Shown: positions 27,382-36,811, counted from the stretch's first letter. The stretch: 64,000 bases of DNA from Methanobacteriota archaeon (GCA_016841955.1 JAENYE010000006.1:53709-117708); one strand, 5' to 3'. Notes: generated from the sequence alone by a model not told the origin. Numbers and translations: made by a program.

Positions 27382-27722
27382 GACTCTTCAAGCGCATAAT
27401 CAATCTCTTCTTTTATCAGGTCAAGCGAGACCCTCCCGATCGACGTAAGCCTTCCGTTGACGAGAACGATCGGGATAGGAGGGTGGCGTTCCTCGATGAT
27501 CTCCCTGATGTGGTCGGGCACCTCTTCGTCGATCAGCGTCGTCTTCACCTCGACCCTATCGCCGTATCCGGCGAGAAGTTCGTCGCGCAGAGCGCTGATG
27601 GCATCCATCAGGCTATTGGATGGGTAACAGGTCTCAAGGCCGCAGGATCTCGTCTCGTCGCAGGGAAACGGGCCGCATTCGGATTCCGCAAAGCCGACAA
27701 TCTCAACAGTTACTTCTACCAT
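27378..27722 (-). CDS. Thioredoxin-fold protein with CGPFPC motif
   Basis: Small redox-type protein of 114 residues. It carries CGPFPC at residues 16-21, reminiscent of the thioredoxin active site, a second pair in CGLETC at 27-32, and PPIPIVLVNG near residue 80, matching the cis-proline strand of the thioredoxin fold. It probably handles disulfide exchange or metal transfer. It is 28 nt downstream of a flavoprotein gene on the same strand and likely co-transcribed. No exact family is recognised. Confidence 0.6.
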   Translation of the reverse strand: MVEVTVEIVGFAESECGPFPCDETRSCGLETCYPSNSLMDAISALRDELLAGYGDRVEVKTTLIDEEVPDHIREIIEERHPPIPIVLVNGRLTSIGRVSLDLIKEEIDYALEES

Positions 27723-27750
27723 GCATCATCGGTGGGGGACGAATGCTATA

Positions 27751-28632
27751 TTATTCTTCGTCTCGGGGAGCAAGCAGCGCGCGCAACGCCGCCCGGACGT
27801 CGCCCTCGATTCCATCGATCTTCTCCACGTCCCGGACCCGGTCGAGGTCGCCGATAAGCACCGGCTCGGCGGGATGGATGCCCAGGTTCTCCATGAACGC
27901 GTCGACCACATGCGTTACACAGACGAACGGTTCGGCCCCCCGCCGGCCCGCGACGGCGACCAGCAGGCCCCGGGCGTGAACCTCTCTTCCCAGTATCTTC
28001 TCCCTGGCATGGAGCCACTGGCAGCGGTCCATCATCGCTTTGAGGGGCGCCGGGACGGTGCTGGTGTAGACCGGCGTGCATACGATGATGACGGAGGCGG
28101 CTTCAAGTGCCCGGATGATCCCGGGCATATCGTCGTCGACCGGGCAGTAGCCGTAGTCGTAGCAGGTGTAGCAACCGATACACGCCCGGATATTCATCTC
28201 CTGCAGGTAGAAGACCCGGGAGGAGAGGCCGGCCCGGGTGGCCTCGTCGTCGCACCACGACGCAATCTTCGCGGAATTCCCGAACCGGCGCGGGCTCCCC
28301 TGCAGGATGACGACGTCGGTCGTGCCGCTGTCCGGGAGCGGGCGGGTGAAAAGACGGGGGCGGGTATAGACGTGGGGGCGGGATGCAACGTCGTGCACGA
28401 GCCGGGAAAAGACGATCTCCGCCACTTCCTGGGTATCGAAGAGAGAGCCCGGCGGCTCCTCGTAGGAGTTGATCGCATAGGTGTAGACCGTCTCGCTGCC
28501 GCGGAGAACCTCGACGGTATACCGGATCATGCCCGGATAGATGCTCCCTAAGTCATCGAGGGTGAGCCTGACGGTAAACGTCCCCTCTGGTGTCTCGATG
28601 GATTGGATCTTTTCCGCTGCGCTCTTAACCAT
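27751..28632 (-). CDS. Iron-sulfur flavoprotein (Isf-like NADPH-dependent FMN reductase)
   Basis: Flavodoxin-fold oxidoreductase predicted to carry FMN and a 4Fe-4S cluster, like the Methanosarcina Isf family that moves electrons from ferredoxin or reduces O2 and H2O2. The core starts about residue 105 (VVILQGSPRRFGNSAKIA, FMN phosphate loop) and the compact cysteine motif CIGCYTCYDYGYC lies near 148. An N-terminal extension of about 100 residues is unusual for the family and looks like a separate beta-rich domain. ATG 28632 is used; an upstream ATG at 28662 adds ten residues. Confidence 0.82.
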   Translation of the reverse strand: MVKSAAEKIQSIETPEGTFTVRLTLDDLGSIYPGMIRYTVEVLRGSETVYTYAINSYEEPPGSLFDTQEVAEIVFSRLVHDVASRPHVYTRPRLFTRPLPDSGTTDVVILQGSPRRFGNSAKIASWCDDEATRAGLSSRVFYLQEMNIRACIGCYTCYDYGYCPVDDDMPGIIRALEAASVIIVCTPVYTSTVPAPLKAMMDRCQWLHAREKILGREVHARGLLVAVAGRRGAEPFVCVTHVVDAFMENLGIHPAEPVLIGDLDRVRDVEKIDGIEGDVRAALRALLAPRDEE

Positions 28633-28776
28633 CGTGTGTCCCTGGCGCTCATCTGCCTTCAATGTTTCGGGTATCCGGGAGCTCGCCGTTTTGGGTTTCC
28701 GGCAGGGGTGCAGGGGCAGGCGTCCGATCAGTCATTACCGTTAATAAGGAATCTGATCCACATGATATGGTAATTC

Positions 28777-29832
28777 ATGAAGGCGGTTCTGGGTCTTGAA
28801 GACGGAACATTTGTTGTAGGGGATGGTTTTGGCGTTGAGGGGACATGTTCCGGCGAACTTGTCTTCACGACGCAGATGACCGGTTACATGGAGGCATTGA
28901 CTGACCCCAGTTATGCCGGGCAACTTTTAATGTTTACATATCCCCTCATCGGGAATTACGGGGTAGATCAGCAGAATTTTGAGAGTCCGCTGGTTCATGC
29001 GCGCGGCTGCATTGCACGTGAGATCGCCGCGGCACCCACGACGCAACCCTCGATTGCGGAGTTTTTCGAAGAAAACGGTCTTTTGGGGATGTCGGGCGTT
29101 GATACCCGCAGCCTGACGATAAAGACCCGGACGGTCGGGACCCTCCGGGCATCTCTCATCGTCGGCAGCGATGACAGGGAAGAAGCGGTTCGGCGCGCCC
29201 GGGCCGTCTCCCCGATCAGCGAGGTCGACCTCATCGGGAGCGTCTCATGCGCTGAGCCCTACCGGATCAGCGGCCCCGGGAAGCGGATCGCCGTCATCGA
29301 CCTCGGGGTGAAGCGGCACATCCTTGAGAGCCTCAGATTCCGGGGCGCCGACCTCCACGTCTTCCCGCACACAGCCGCACCGGACGAGGTGATGGCGGCA
29401 GAGCCCGACGCACTCTTCATCACCAACGGTCCCGGAGACCCGAGGAGGGCAACGCATGCCATCCGGTGCGTCAGGGACCTTGCTGGCGAACTGCCGGTCA
29501 TCGGCATCTGCATGGGCATCCAGGTGGCCGCCCTCGCGCTCGGCGCCGAGACCTACAAGATGAAGTTCGGCCACCGGGGAACGAACCAGCCGGTTCGCTA
29601 CAAGGACGGGAGCATCTACATCACGACGCAGAACCACGGGTTTGCGGTGGATGAGGAGACCCTGCCCGAGGGATGCACGGTCTCGTACCGAAACGTGAAC
29701 GACGGCACGGTCGAGGGGTTCGAGAACCCCGACCTGAAGATGACCTGCGTCCAGTTCCACCCGGAGGCGCACGGCGGGCCCCGGGACACGGAGATGCACT
29801 TCTTTGACCGTATATACAGGGAGATTCCATAA
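28777..29832 (+). CDS. carA: Carbamoyl-phosphate synthase small subunit
   Basis: Glutaminase subunit delivering ammonia to CarB for arginine and pyrimidine synthesis. In the 351-residue protein the N-terminal domain has FTTQMTGYMEALTDPSYAGQ near residue 30, and the class I amidotransferase domain has the nucleophile Cys in GICMGIQ (near 246) with the His-Glu pair in FHPEAHGGPRDTE at the C-terminus. The nucleophile elbow reads GIQ in place of the common GHQ. TTAATAAGG at about 28740-28748 is a possible TATA box. The stop overlaps the carB start by one base (TAATG). Confidence 0.96.
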   Translation: MKAVLGLEDGTFVVGDGFGVEGTCSGELVFTTQMTGYMEALTDPSYAGQLLMFTYPLIGNYGVDQQNFESPLVHARGCIAREIAAAPTTQPSIAEFFEENGLLGMSGVDTRSLTIKTRTVGTLRASLIVGSDDREEAVRRARAVSPISEVDLIGSVSCAEPYRISGPGKRIAVIDLGVKRHILESLRFRGADLHVFPHTAAPDEVMAAEPDALFITNGPGDPRRATHAIRCVRDLAGELPVIGICMGIQVAALALGAETYKMKFGHRGTNQPVRYKDGSIYITTQNHGFAVDEETLPEGCTVSYRNVNDGTVEGFENPDLKMTCVQFHPEAHGGPRDTEMHFFDRIYREIP

Positions 29833-32800
29833 TGCCGAAGAAATCTCACATCAAAAAGGTCCTCATCATCGGTTCCGGCCCAATCCAGATCGGACAGGCG
29901 GCCGAGTTCGATTTTTCAGGATCGCAGGCCTGCCGCGCGCTCCGTGAAGAGGGCGTCGAGGTCGTCCTCGTCAACTCGAACCCCGCGACGATCCAGACCG
30001 ACCCCGATACCGCGGACGTCATCTACATCGAGCCCTTAAAAGCCGAACTCATCGCAAAGATCATACAGAAAGAGAAACCGGACGGGGTTCTGAGCGGAAT
30101 GGGCGGCCAGACCGGCCTCAATATGACCGCGGAACTCGCGGAGATGGGTGCGCTCGATGGCGTGGAGATCCTCGGGACGCCGCTTGAGGCAATCTACCGG
30201 GGAGAAGACCGGGAGCAGTTCCGGGACCTGATGAACGCCATCGGCGAGCCCGTCCCGAGGAGCATGATCCTCGAGAACATGAATCAGGTCGACGAGGCCG
30301 TCCGGGAAGTCGGCCTCCCGGCGATCATCAGGCCGGCGTACACCCTGGGCGGCTCCGGCGGCGGCGTGGCACACACGCCCGAGGAAATGCGGCGGATCAT
30401 CGAGATCGGGCTCGCCCGCTCCCGGATTCACCAGGTGCTGGTGGAAGAGAGCGTCGCCGGGTGGAAGGAGATCGAGTTCGAGGTGATGCGGGACGCGTCC
30501 GACACCTGCATCATCGTCTGCGGCATGGAGAACGTCGATCCGATGGGTATCCACACCGGCGAGAGCGTGGTCGTCGCGCCCATCCTCACCCTGCGCGACG
30601 ACGAGTTCCAGACGCTCCGGACCGCCGCGATAAAGATCATCCGGGCGCTCGACGTCCAGGGCGGGTGCAACATCCAGTTCGCCTACAGGGAAGGCGACTA
30701 CCGGATCATCGAGGTGAACCCCCGGGTCTCGCGCTCGTCTGCGCTCGCGTCCAAGGCGACCGGTTACCCGATCGCCCGGGTGGCGGCAAAGATCGCTATA
30801 GGACTCCGGCTCGACGAGATCATGAACACCGTGACCGGCGTCACCCCGGCATCCTTCGAGCCTGCCATCGACTACGTGGTGGTGAAGGTGCCGCGGTGGC
30901 CGTTTGACAAGTTCAAGTCTGCAGACCGGACGCTCACCACGGCGATGAAGAGCACCGGGGAGGTTATGTCGATCGGGCGGACGGTCGAGGAGGCGTTCAA
31001 GAAGGCGCTCCGGTCGCTCGATACCGATATGCAGCGGCACACGAGCCCAAGCGAGATCCGGATGATCCTCACGTCCCCCACCGACGAGCGGTTCGGGTGC
31101 CTCTTCGATGCCTTCCGGGAGGGATTCACGGTCGGGGAGGTTGCAGACCTCACCGCCATCACGCCGTTCTTCCTTGAGAAGATCAAGAACATCGTGGACC
31201 TCGAACGGAAACTGCAGACTGCGTTTGAGCCGGAGGATGTCAGGGCCGCCGTGCGGTGCGGCTTCTCGAACGAGGAGCTCCAGGCACTGACGGGGAAGAC
31301 CGTCGATGAGATCGGGGCTCTCGCCGGAACGCCGACCTACAAGATGGTGGATACCTGCGCCGCCGAATTCCCGGCCACCACGCCCTACTTCTACTCCACC
31401 TGGGAGGAGGGGTGCGAGCTGACCCGGGACGGCGCCAGGAAGGTGCTGATCCTCGGTTCGGGGCCGATCCGGATCGGCCAGGGGATCGAGTTCGACTACT
31501 GCACCGTCCACGCGGTGATGGCGCTGCGCGAGGAAGAGGAGATCGAGGTCCATATCGTCAACAACAACCCCGAGACGGTCTCAACCGACGCCGACACCTC
31601 TGATAGGCTCTTCTTTGAGCCGATGCAACTCGAGGACGTCATGAACATCCTCAAGAAGGACGACTACTACGGCGTCATGGTCCAGTTCGGGGGCCAGAAC
31701 TCGGTGAACCTTGCCGTGCCGCTGGAAGCGGAGATCAGGCGCCTCGGCCTTCCTACGAAGATCCTCGGCACGTCGCCCGACGCCATGGATGCAGCGGAAG
31801 ACCGCGACCGGTTCAGCCGGCTTCTCACCCGGCTCGGCATCCCGAGCCCGGCGAACAATTCAGCCTACTCGGAGGAGGAGGCGCGGGAGATGGCCGGGGC
31901 GATCGGCTACCCGGTGCTGGTCAGGCCGTCCTACGTCCTCGGCGGGCGGGCGATGGAACTCGTCCACGACGAGGCCGAACTCAAGAGTTACATCAAGGAG
32001 GCCGTCCGGGTGAGCCGGAAGCACCCGGTGCTGATCGACTCGTTCCTCCAGAGCGCCGTCGAGATCGATGTCGATGCTGTCTGCGACGGGACAGACGTCC
32101 TGATCGGCGGCATAATGGAGCATATCGAGTGGGCCGGGGTCCACTCCGGCGACTCGGCCTGCGTCATCCCGCCGCAGTCCCTCTCGCCCTCGGTGGTTGC
32201 GCGGGTGCGCGACTACACGAAGAAGATCGCCCTCGGTCTCGGGGTCGTCGGGCTGATCAACATTCAGTACGCTGTCCAGGACGACGTGGTCTACGTGCTC
32301 GAAGCAAACCCGCGTGCGAGCCGGACCGTGCCGTTCGTCGCGAAGGCGACGGGCATCGCGCTCGCGAAGCTTGCGGCGAAGGTGATGGTCGGCAGGAAAC
32401 TTGCCGATATGGGCGTCAACGAACGGGAGATCGAGTACGTAGCAGTGAAGGAGGTGCTCCTGCCCTTCAACAAACTCCCCGGTGTCGACACGGTGCTCGG
32501 GCCGGAGATGAAGAGCACCGGCGAGGTGATGGGCATCGACTACGACTTCGGCCGTGCCTACTACAAGGCATGCACCGCCGCGGACAACACCCTGCCGACG
32601 ACCGGGAACGTCTTCATCTCGGTGCCGGACGAGCAGAAGGAGGAACTCCTGCCGGTCGCACGGAAACTCCGCCAACTCGGCCTCTCGCTCTATGGAACGA
32701 GCGGGACGGTCGACTTCCTCACCCAGAACGGTGTCGAGGCAAACCTGGTGCGCAAAGTTCAGGAAGGGTCCCCGAACGTCATCGATGCCATGCGTTCCGG

Positions 32801-33002
32801 GGGAATCAGGCTGATCATCAACACCCCGGCAGACAAGGCGTCCCGGCAGGATCACATCCAGATCATGCGGGCCGCCGTCGATTACGGTATACCCTACATC
32901 ACCACGCTTCAGGCGGCCCGGGCAGCGGCGATGGCAATCGATGCCATCAAGCGCGAGGAGGTCACCCTCGAACCGCTCGGGCACTACCACGGACTGATGT
33001 GA
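29832..33002 (+). CDS. carB: Carbamoyl-phosphate synthase large subunit
   Basis: Makes carbamoyl phosphate from bicarbonate, ammonia and two ATP. The 1056-residue length is standard for the unsplit form, in contrast to some methanogens with a divided carB. Two homologous ATP-grasp halves are clear: VLIIGSGPIQIGQAAEFD at about 10 and VLILGSGPIRIGQGIEFD at about 537, with an oligomerisation region between them and an MGS-like allosteric domain at the end (residues ~930-1056). Translation is coupled to carA. Confidence 0.98.
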   Translation: MPKKSHIKKVLIIGSGPIQIGQAAEFDFSGSQACRALREEGVEVVLVNSNPATIQTDPDTADVIYIEPLKAELIAKIIQKEKPDGVLSGMGGQTGLNMTAELAEMGALDGVEILGTPLEAIYRGEDREQFRDLMNAIGEPVPRSMILENMNQVDEAVREVGLPAIIRPAYTLGGSGGGVAHTPEEMRRIIEIGLARSRIHQVLVEESVAGWKEIEFEVMRDASDTCIIVCGMENVDPMGIHTGESVVVAPILTLRDDEFQTLRTAAIKIIRALDVQGGCNIQFAYREGDYRIIEVNPRVSRSSALASKATGYPIARVAAKIAIGLRLDEIMNTVTGVTPASFEPAIDYVVVKVPRWPFDKFKSADRTLTTAMKSTGEVMSIGRTVEEAFKKALRSLDTDMQRHTSPSEIRMILTSPTDERFGCLFDAFREGFTVGEVADLTAITPFFLEKIKNIVDLERKLQTAFEPEDVRAAVRCGFSNEELQALTGKTVDEIGALAGTPTYKMVDTCAAEFPATTPYFYSTWEEGCELTRDGARKVLILGSGPIRIGQGIEFDYCTVHAVMALREEEEIEVHIVNNNPETVSTDADTSDRLFFEPMQLEDVMNILKKDDYYGVMVQFGGQNSVNLAVPLEAEIRRLGLPTKILGTSPDAMDAAEDRDRFSRLLTRLGIPSPANNSAYSEEEAREMAGAIGYPVLVRPSYVLGGRAMELVHDEAELKSYIKEAVRVSRKHPVLIDSFLQSAVEIDVDAVCDGTDVLIGGIMEHIEWAGVHSGDSACVIPPQSLSPSVVARVRDYTKKIALGLGVVGLINIQYAVQDDVVYVLEANPRASRTVPFVAKATGIALAKLAAKVMVGRKLADMGVNEREIEYVAVKEVLLPFNKLPGVDTVLGPEMKSTGEVMGIDYDFGRAYYKACTAADNTLPTTGNVFISVPDEQKEELLPVARKLRQLGLSLYGTSGTVDFLTQNGVEANLVRKVQEGSPNVIDAMRSGGIRLIINTPADKASRQDHIQIMRAAVDYGIPYITTLQAARAAAMAIDAIKREEVTLEPLGHYHGLM

Positions 33003-33116
33003 TCCGGGATTTATCACCCTATCTTTTTGTTCCAGTGTTGCCGTCCACTTCAGCTCACGCGAAGTGCGACGGGCCGAAGGGCCGGAGCATGAGAAAACGC
33101 GAAGCGTTTTCGAGCT

Positions 33117-33195
33117 GCGACGTTCCGGTAGGAACGGAGTTTGAGCACTGAGAGGTGCGAAGTGCGACGTTCCGGTAGGAACGGAGTTTGAGCAC
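33117..33195. repeat. Tandem repeat, 47-bp period, dispersed-repeat family
   Basis: GCGACGTTCCGGTAGGAACG followed by GAGTTTGAGCAC occurs at 33117-33148 and again at 33164-33195. It is preceded by the hairpin AAAACGCGAAGCGTTTT (33094-33110). The same words occur near 41697 and 48573, identifying these as pieces of the dispersed family. Confidence 0.75.
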
Positions 33196-33251
33196 CGGCA
33201 GGTGCGAGGTGCGGCAAACAGAGTAATCAAAATGGGAAAAATATCACGGTG

Positions 33252-33348
33252 CAGTGGACCGTGGGGATATCGCGTCTGGGGAGGGGCCGACGGGGAGGGG
33301 GGATGCTCCCCCCTCCCCTGTCCCCACCCCCCTCATGGCGATATCCCC
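33252..33348. repeat. Short palindromic MITE-like repeat, ATATCGC family
   Basis: GGGGATATCGC at 33263-33273 is perfectly inverted as GCGATATCCCC at 33338-33348, and CAGTGGACCGTGG precedes the left end as in the 41.4 and 63.9 kb copies. A G-run/C-run hairpin fills the centre. GGTTTCAACAAGGCC at 33392-33406 resembles the ends of the 48176-48749 element. Confidence 0.75.
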
Positions 33349-33422
33349 TCGGAATCCGTGTCTGGGACGCAATCGATGACTCTCCTAGGAGGGTTTCAAC
33401 AAGGCCGAAAAAAAGAGGAGGA

Positions 33423-34298
33423 TTATGCTTTCCCGAGCCAGGCATTGACCTTCTCGGGGTTGGCATCGACCCATGCCTTCGCGGCTTCCTCTTCGGGCGT
33501 GCCGTCCGCGATGTCGGTCATGACCGAGGCGATATCATCGCTGGTCCACTCGAACCGGGTCAGGATGCCATAGGCCTCCGGATCGTCGGTCGCGAGATCC
33601 TGCCGCGCGAGGGTCACGATATCCTCGGCCCCGCCGTAGACGCCCTTCGGGTCGTCGAGGAACTTGAGGTCGTAGCGGCCGAACTTCCAGTGCGGCGACC
33701 ACCCGGTCACCACGACCCACTCCTCGCTGTCGATGGAGGAGCCCAGCTCCGCCGCCATGCCTGCACTGCTGCTGGCAACCAGCTCGTAGTTGAGGCCGTA
33801 CTCATCGATGGCCTGCTCGGTCCGGGTCATGATGCCCGCACCGGGCTCGATGCCGACGATCCTGCCGCCGAACTGATCGGAGACGCCGTTCATCTCCTCG
33901 ATCGAGTCGATGGTCACGTAGGTTGGGACGACGAGTCCGATACGCGCCGCTCCGGGGATGTTTTTGTGGACGTAATCTATCTTGTCGCCGTACTGCTCCC
34001 AGTAGTGTTCATGGGTGTGCGGGAGCCATCCGGTCGTCGTGAAGTCGACGTCCCCGTTGGCGAGCGCCTGGAAGAGCGGCCCCGCGTCGACTGCGACCAG
34101 GGTGACGTCATACCCGTCTTCTTCAAAGACCTGCTTCATCACGTTGGTGCTCGCTATGGCACAGTCCCACGTGACGTAACCGATGCTGATCTCCTTTTTG
34201 GGCTCGGCTGACTGCGTACCGGTGCAGCCGGCAGAGAAGAGGCAGAGCACCAGGATTAAGCCCGTCAGTGCGAGCAGGTTTCCAATTTTTCGAACCAT
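33423..34298 (-). CDS. Betaine/proline-type ABC transporter substrate-binding lipoprotein
   Basis: Extracytoplasmic solute-binding protein (OpuAC/ProX type) of 291 residues capturing glycine betaine or a related osmolyte. The signal peptide ends in the lipobox FSAGC with Cys25 lipidated, followed by a short TGTQSAEPK linker. WDCAIASTNVM near residue 44, TGWLPHTHEHYW near 90 and VVVTGWSPHWKFG near 205 supply the aromatic cage expected for quaternary ammonium ligands. AGGTGA lies just ahead of the ATG. It is separated from the permease gene by 398 bp with its own TATA-like box. Confidence 0.9.
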   Translation of the reverse strand: MVRKIGNLLALTGLILVLCLFSAGCTGTQSAEPKKEISIGYVTWDCAIASTNVMKQVFEEDGYDVTLVAVDAGPLFQALANGDVDFTTTGWLPHTHEHYWEQYGDKIDYVHKNIPGAARIGLVVPTYVTIDSIEEMNGVSDQFGGRIVGIEPGAGIMTRTEQAIDEYGLNYELVASSSAGMAAELGSSIDSEEWVVVTGWSPHWKFGRYDLKFLDDPKGVYGGAEDIVTLARQDLATDDPEAYGILTRFEWTSDDIASVMTDIADGTPEEEAAKAWVDANPEKVNAWLGKA

Positions 34299-34510
34299 AT
34301 TTCACCTTGTAGGTTTTTACCCCGCCGGAAGGCGGGCAGATTGCATTCAGAACCCGGCCGTGTGGGGTTCCGGGTTCTCACGAACTGTCCGGATCGACAG
34401 TGGCCGATAGACCGGACATAGAGCAGAGGTGGCGGTACATGCCACTCCTGGCGTGTTTGCACCCCAGGGCAAAAAGGCCAGATTTTGACCAGTTCAACTT
34501 ATGGTCCTAA

Positions 34511-34521
34511 CCTTATATAGG
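34511..34521 (-). promoter_or_regulatory. TATA box and long leader of the binding-protein gene
   Basis: CCTATATAAGG on the minus strand would start transcription near 34490, leaving a leader of about 190 nt before the gene. The leader has a stem, GCCCGCC with GGCGGG, at about 34321-34337 close to the ribosome binding site. No further gene is seen in 34299-34696. Confidence 0.55.
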
Positions 34522-34696
34522 TTTTACGGGTTCCGTTTGACGAATGGGGCCTTCCTGAAACCTGATTTCAAAGTGTGTGCGGCCGGGAAATCATTCTCGA
34601 TGCGCCGACTATCTGCCATCTGTTCGGTCAATATGACAGAGGATGCGGGGGGATGAGCAGGTCATCAATTCTTCTCGAAAATAATATTGGGACCGG

Positions 34697-35539
34697 TCAC
34701 CGGTTCTCATGCTGCGGTACAAGGTTCTGGGTGATCCGATCGAGGATGATCGCGATGATCACGATGGCAAGCCCCGCCTCAAATCCCATGCCGATATTCA
34801 CCCGCTGGATACCCACGAGCACCTGGTAGCCGAGCCCTCCTGCGCCAATCATCGATGCGATAACGGTCATGGAGAGGGCGAGCATGATGCACTGGTTCAC
34901 CCCTGCCATGATGGTGGGGAGCGCGACCGGGAGCTGCACTTTCAAGAGTTTCTGCTGAGGCGTGGAGCCGAAGGCGTCCGCAACCTCGATCAACTCGACA
35001 GGCACCTGCCGGATCCCGAGATTAGTGAGGCGCAGTGCCGGCGGCATCGCGAAAACGACCGTTGCGATGGTACCCGGAACGCTCCCGAGGCCGAAGAAGA
35101 TCACGGCGGGAATGAGGTAAACGAACGAGGGCATGGTCTGCATGAAGTCGAGGGCCGGCCGGAGCGCGGCATTCAACGTGTCGCTCCCCGCAGCGGCGAT
35201 CCCGAGCGGGATCGATATTGCGAGCGCGAGGATCGTCGAGACGAGGACGAGTGCCAGGGTGAGCATGGCGAGATCCCAGAGCCGAAGGTCCCAGACCAGC
35301 AGCAGGCCGAACGCGGTGAGCGTCGCCAGTTTGATATCGCGCCGGGTGACGAACCAGACCAGTACGCTCACAAGGAGGATCAGGACGGGTGGCGGTATGA
35401 GGATCAGGAGATCCTGAAACCCGCCAATGAGGAATTGCAGCCCTTCGCTGACGCTGTCAAGCAGCCAGCCGAAGTAGTTCTCGATCCAGTCTACGAGCGT
35501 CTCGACGGCTTCTCCCACGGGTAGTTTAGGCAGCTGCAT
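34697..35539 (-). CDS. Betaine/proline-type ABC transporter permease
   Basis: Membrane-spanning permease (OpuAB/ProW type), 280 residues, about seven helices. The cytoplasmic coupling loop reads PPALRLTNLGIRQVPVELIEVADAFG near residue 165, the EAA-type contact with the ATPase, and DFMQTMPSFVYLIPAVIFFG near 128 is strongly conserved in ProW. Its start overlaps the end of the ATPase gene by 14 nt, so the two are translationally coupled. Confidence 0.93.
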   Translation of the reverse strand: MQLPKLPVGEAVETLVDWIENYFGWLLDSVSEGLQFLIGGFQDLLILIPPPVLILLVSVLVWFVTRRDIKLATLTAFGLLLVWDLRLWDLAMLTLALVLVSTILALAISIPLGIAAAGSDTLNAALRPALDFMQTMPSFVYLIPAVIFFGLGSVPGTIATVVFAMPPALRLTNLGIRQVPVELIEVADAFGSTPQQKLLKVQLPVALPTIMAGVNQCIMLALSMTVIASMIGAGGLGYQVLVGIQRVNIGMGFEAGLAIVIIAIILDRITQNLVPQHENR

Positions 35540-36785
35540 CTACATTCTCCCCTTTTCGTGCCAGAGCGGCGAGGATGGCGCCGCGGGATATGACTCCCCT
35601 GAGCCTGCCCGTGTCGTCTGCCACCGCCACGGGGTAGGGGCTCTCGACGATCAGCGAGATGATGTCGCCGAGCGATGCGTCGGGGGCCACAATGGGAATC
35701 TCGGTGATGAGGATATCCGCTATCTGTTTTCCCTTCTTGACGGCCTCGGCGGCGTCGTCGAGCGTCACCCGCCCACGAAGCAGGCGCTGGCGGGTGACGA
35801 CGAATATCCCCGGGATATCGTGCTCCTCCATGAGGTGCAGGGCCACCCTTGGCCCCGCGGTGCACTGGGCAACCGGTTCGGGGCGGCGCATCACGTCGCT
35901 TGCCGAAAGAACCCTGGTCAGGTCCACGTCGGCGACGAACTTCTCGACGTAGGCGTTTTCTGGGTTCGTCAGGATCTCCTCCGGTGTGCCGATCTGCACG
36001 ATTGCACCGTCCTTCATCAGGGCGATGCGGTCACCGAGTTTCAGGGCTTCATCGAGATCGTGGGTGACGAAGATGATCGTCTTGCCGAGCCGCTGCTGGA
36101 GGTCCAGCAGTTCGTCCTGCATGTCCCTGCGGATGAGCGGGTCGAGAGCGCTGAACGCCTCGTCCATCAGGAGTATATCCGGGTCGCTGGTGAGCGCCCG
36201 GGCAAGTCCGACCCGCTGCTTCATGCCGCCGGAGAGCTCGCCGGGCATACTCGCCCCGTAGCCGCCGAGCCCCACCATCTGGAGCACTTCTTCGGCTTTC
36301 TTGTGGCGCTCGTCTGCCGGGATGCCCTGGATCTCGAGGCCGAAGGCGACGTTGTCCAGAACCGTTTTGTGCGGAAGAAGAGCGAAGTTCTGGAAGATCA
36401 TGCCCAGCCTGCGCCGACGGGTCGCCCGGAGTTCCTCCTGGCCCATCCCGACGACATCTTCGTCGTCGATCCGTATCTCGCCCTCGGTAGGGTCGATAAG
36501 CCGGTTGATGCAGCGCAGAAGCGTCGATTTTCCGCTCCCGGATAGCCCCATCAGGACGAATGTTTCGCCCGGCATGACCTCAAACGAGACGTTATTGAGG
36601 GCCAGCGTCGAGCCGGTCTGCTCATAGATCTCCTGTTTCGAGCGGCCGGACGTATGGAGTTCCAGCGCCTTCCCTGGATCCTGCCCGAATATCTTGGTCA
36701 GGTTCCTGACACTGATTATTGGTTGTAGTGATGTTGTATCTTCTATGGGTAACTCCTCAAAAATGACGGAACCCTCCAGCTTCAC
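35526..36785 (-). CDS. Betaine/proline-type ABC transporter ATPase with CBS domains
   Basis: Cytoplasmic ATP-hydrolysing subunit (OpuAA/ProV type), 419 residues. Walker A GLSGSGKST near residue 79, signature LSGGMKQRVGLARAL near 178, Walker B ILLMDEAFSALDP near 201, then two CBS modules from about 295 to the end that in OpuA sense ionic strength. The start is GTG with no Shine-Dalgarno site, and a TATA box lies about 22-25 nt upstream, so a leaderless transcript is likely. It is the first gene of the transporter, with permease next and binding protein last. Confidence 0.92.
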   Translation of the reverse strand: MKLEGSVIFEELPIEDTTSLQPIISVRNLTKIFGQDPGKALELHTSGRSKQEIYEQTGSTLALNNVSFEVMPGETFVLMGLSGSGKSTLLRCINRLIDPTEGEIRIDDEDVVGMGQEELRATRRRRLGMIFQNFALLPHKTVLDNVAFGLEIQGIPADERHKKAEEVLQMVGLGGYGASMPGELSGGMKQRVGLARALTSDPDILLMDEAFSALDPLIRRDMQDELLDLQQRLGKTIIFVTHDLDEALKLGDRIALMKDGAIVQIGTPEEILTNPENAYVEKFVADVDLTRVLSASDVMRRPEPVAQCTAGPRVALHLMEEHDIPGIFVVTRQRLLRGRVTLDDAAEAVKKGKQIADILITEIPIVAPDASLGDIISLIVESPYPVAVADDTGRLRGVISRGAILAALARKGENVDAAA

Positions 36786-36802
36786 GATTTCTATTTTATC
36801 TG

Positions 36803-36811
36803 CCTTATAAT
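36803..36811 (-). promoter_or_regulatory. TATA box for a leaderless ABC-transporter transcript
   Basis: ATTATAAGG on the minus strand sits about one promoter length before the GTG at 36785, implying transcription begins at or next to the start codon. The divergent gap to argG (36786-37224) is AT-rich to about 36960 and holds no gene that I recognise. Confidence 0.55.

Noticed and set aside
30036..31553. 505-codon antisense frame within carB
   Set aside because: Shadow of the sense gene; charged low-complexity translation without start signals.
33117..33195. Short CRISPR-like array
   Set aside because: Only two units, with about 15 bp between them that is itself repetitive, and no cas genes anywhere in the window.
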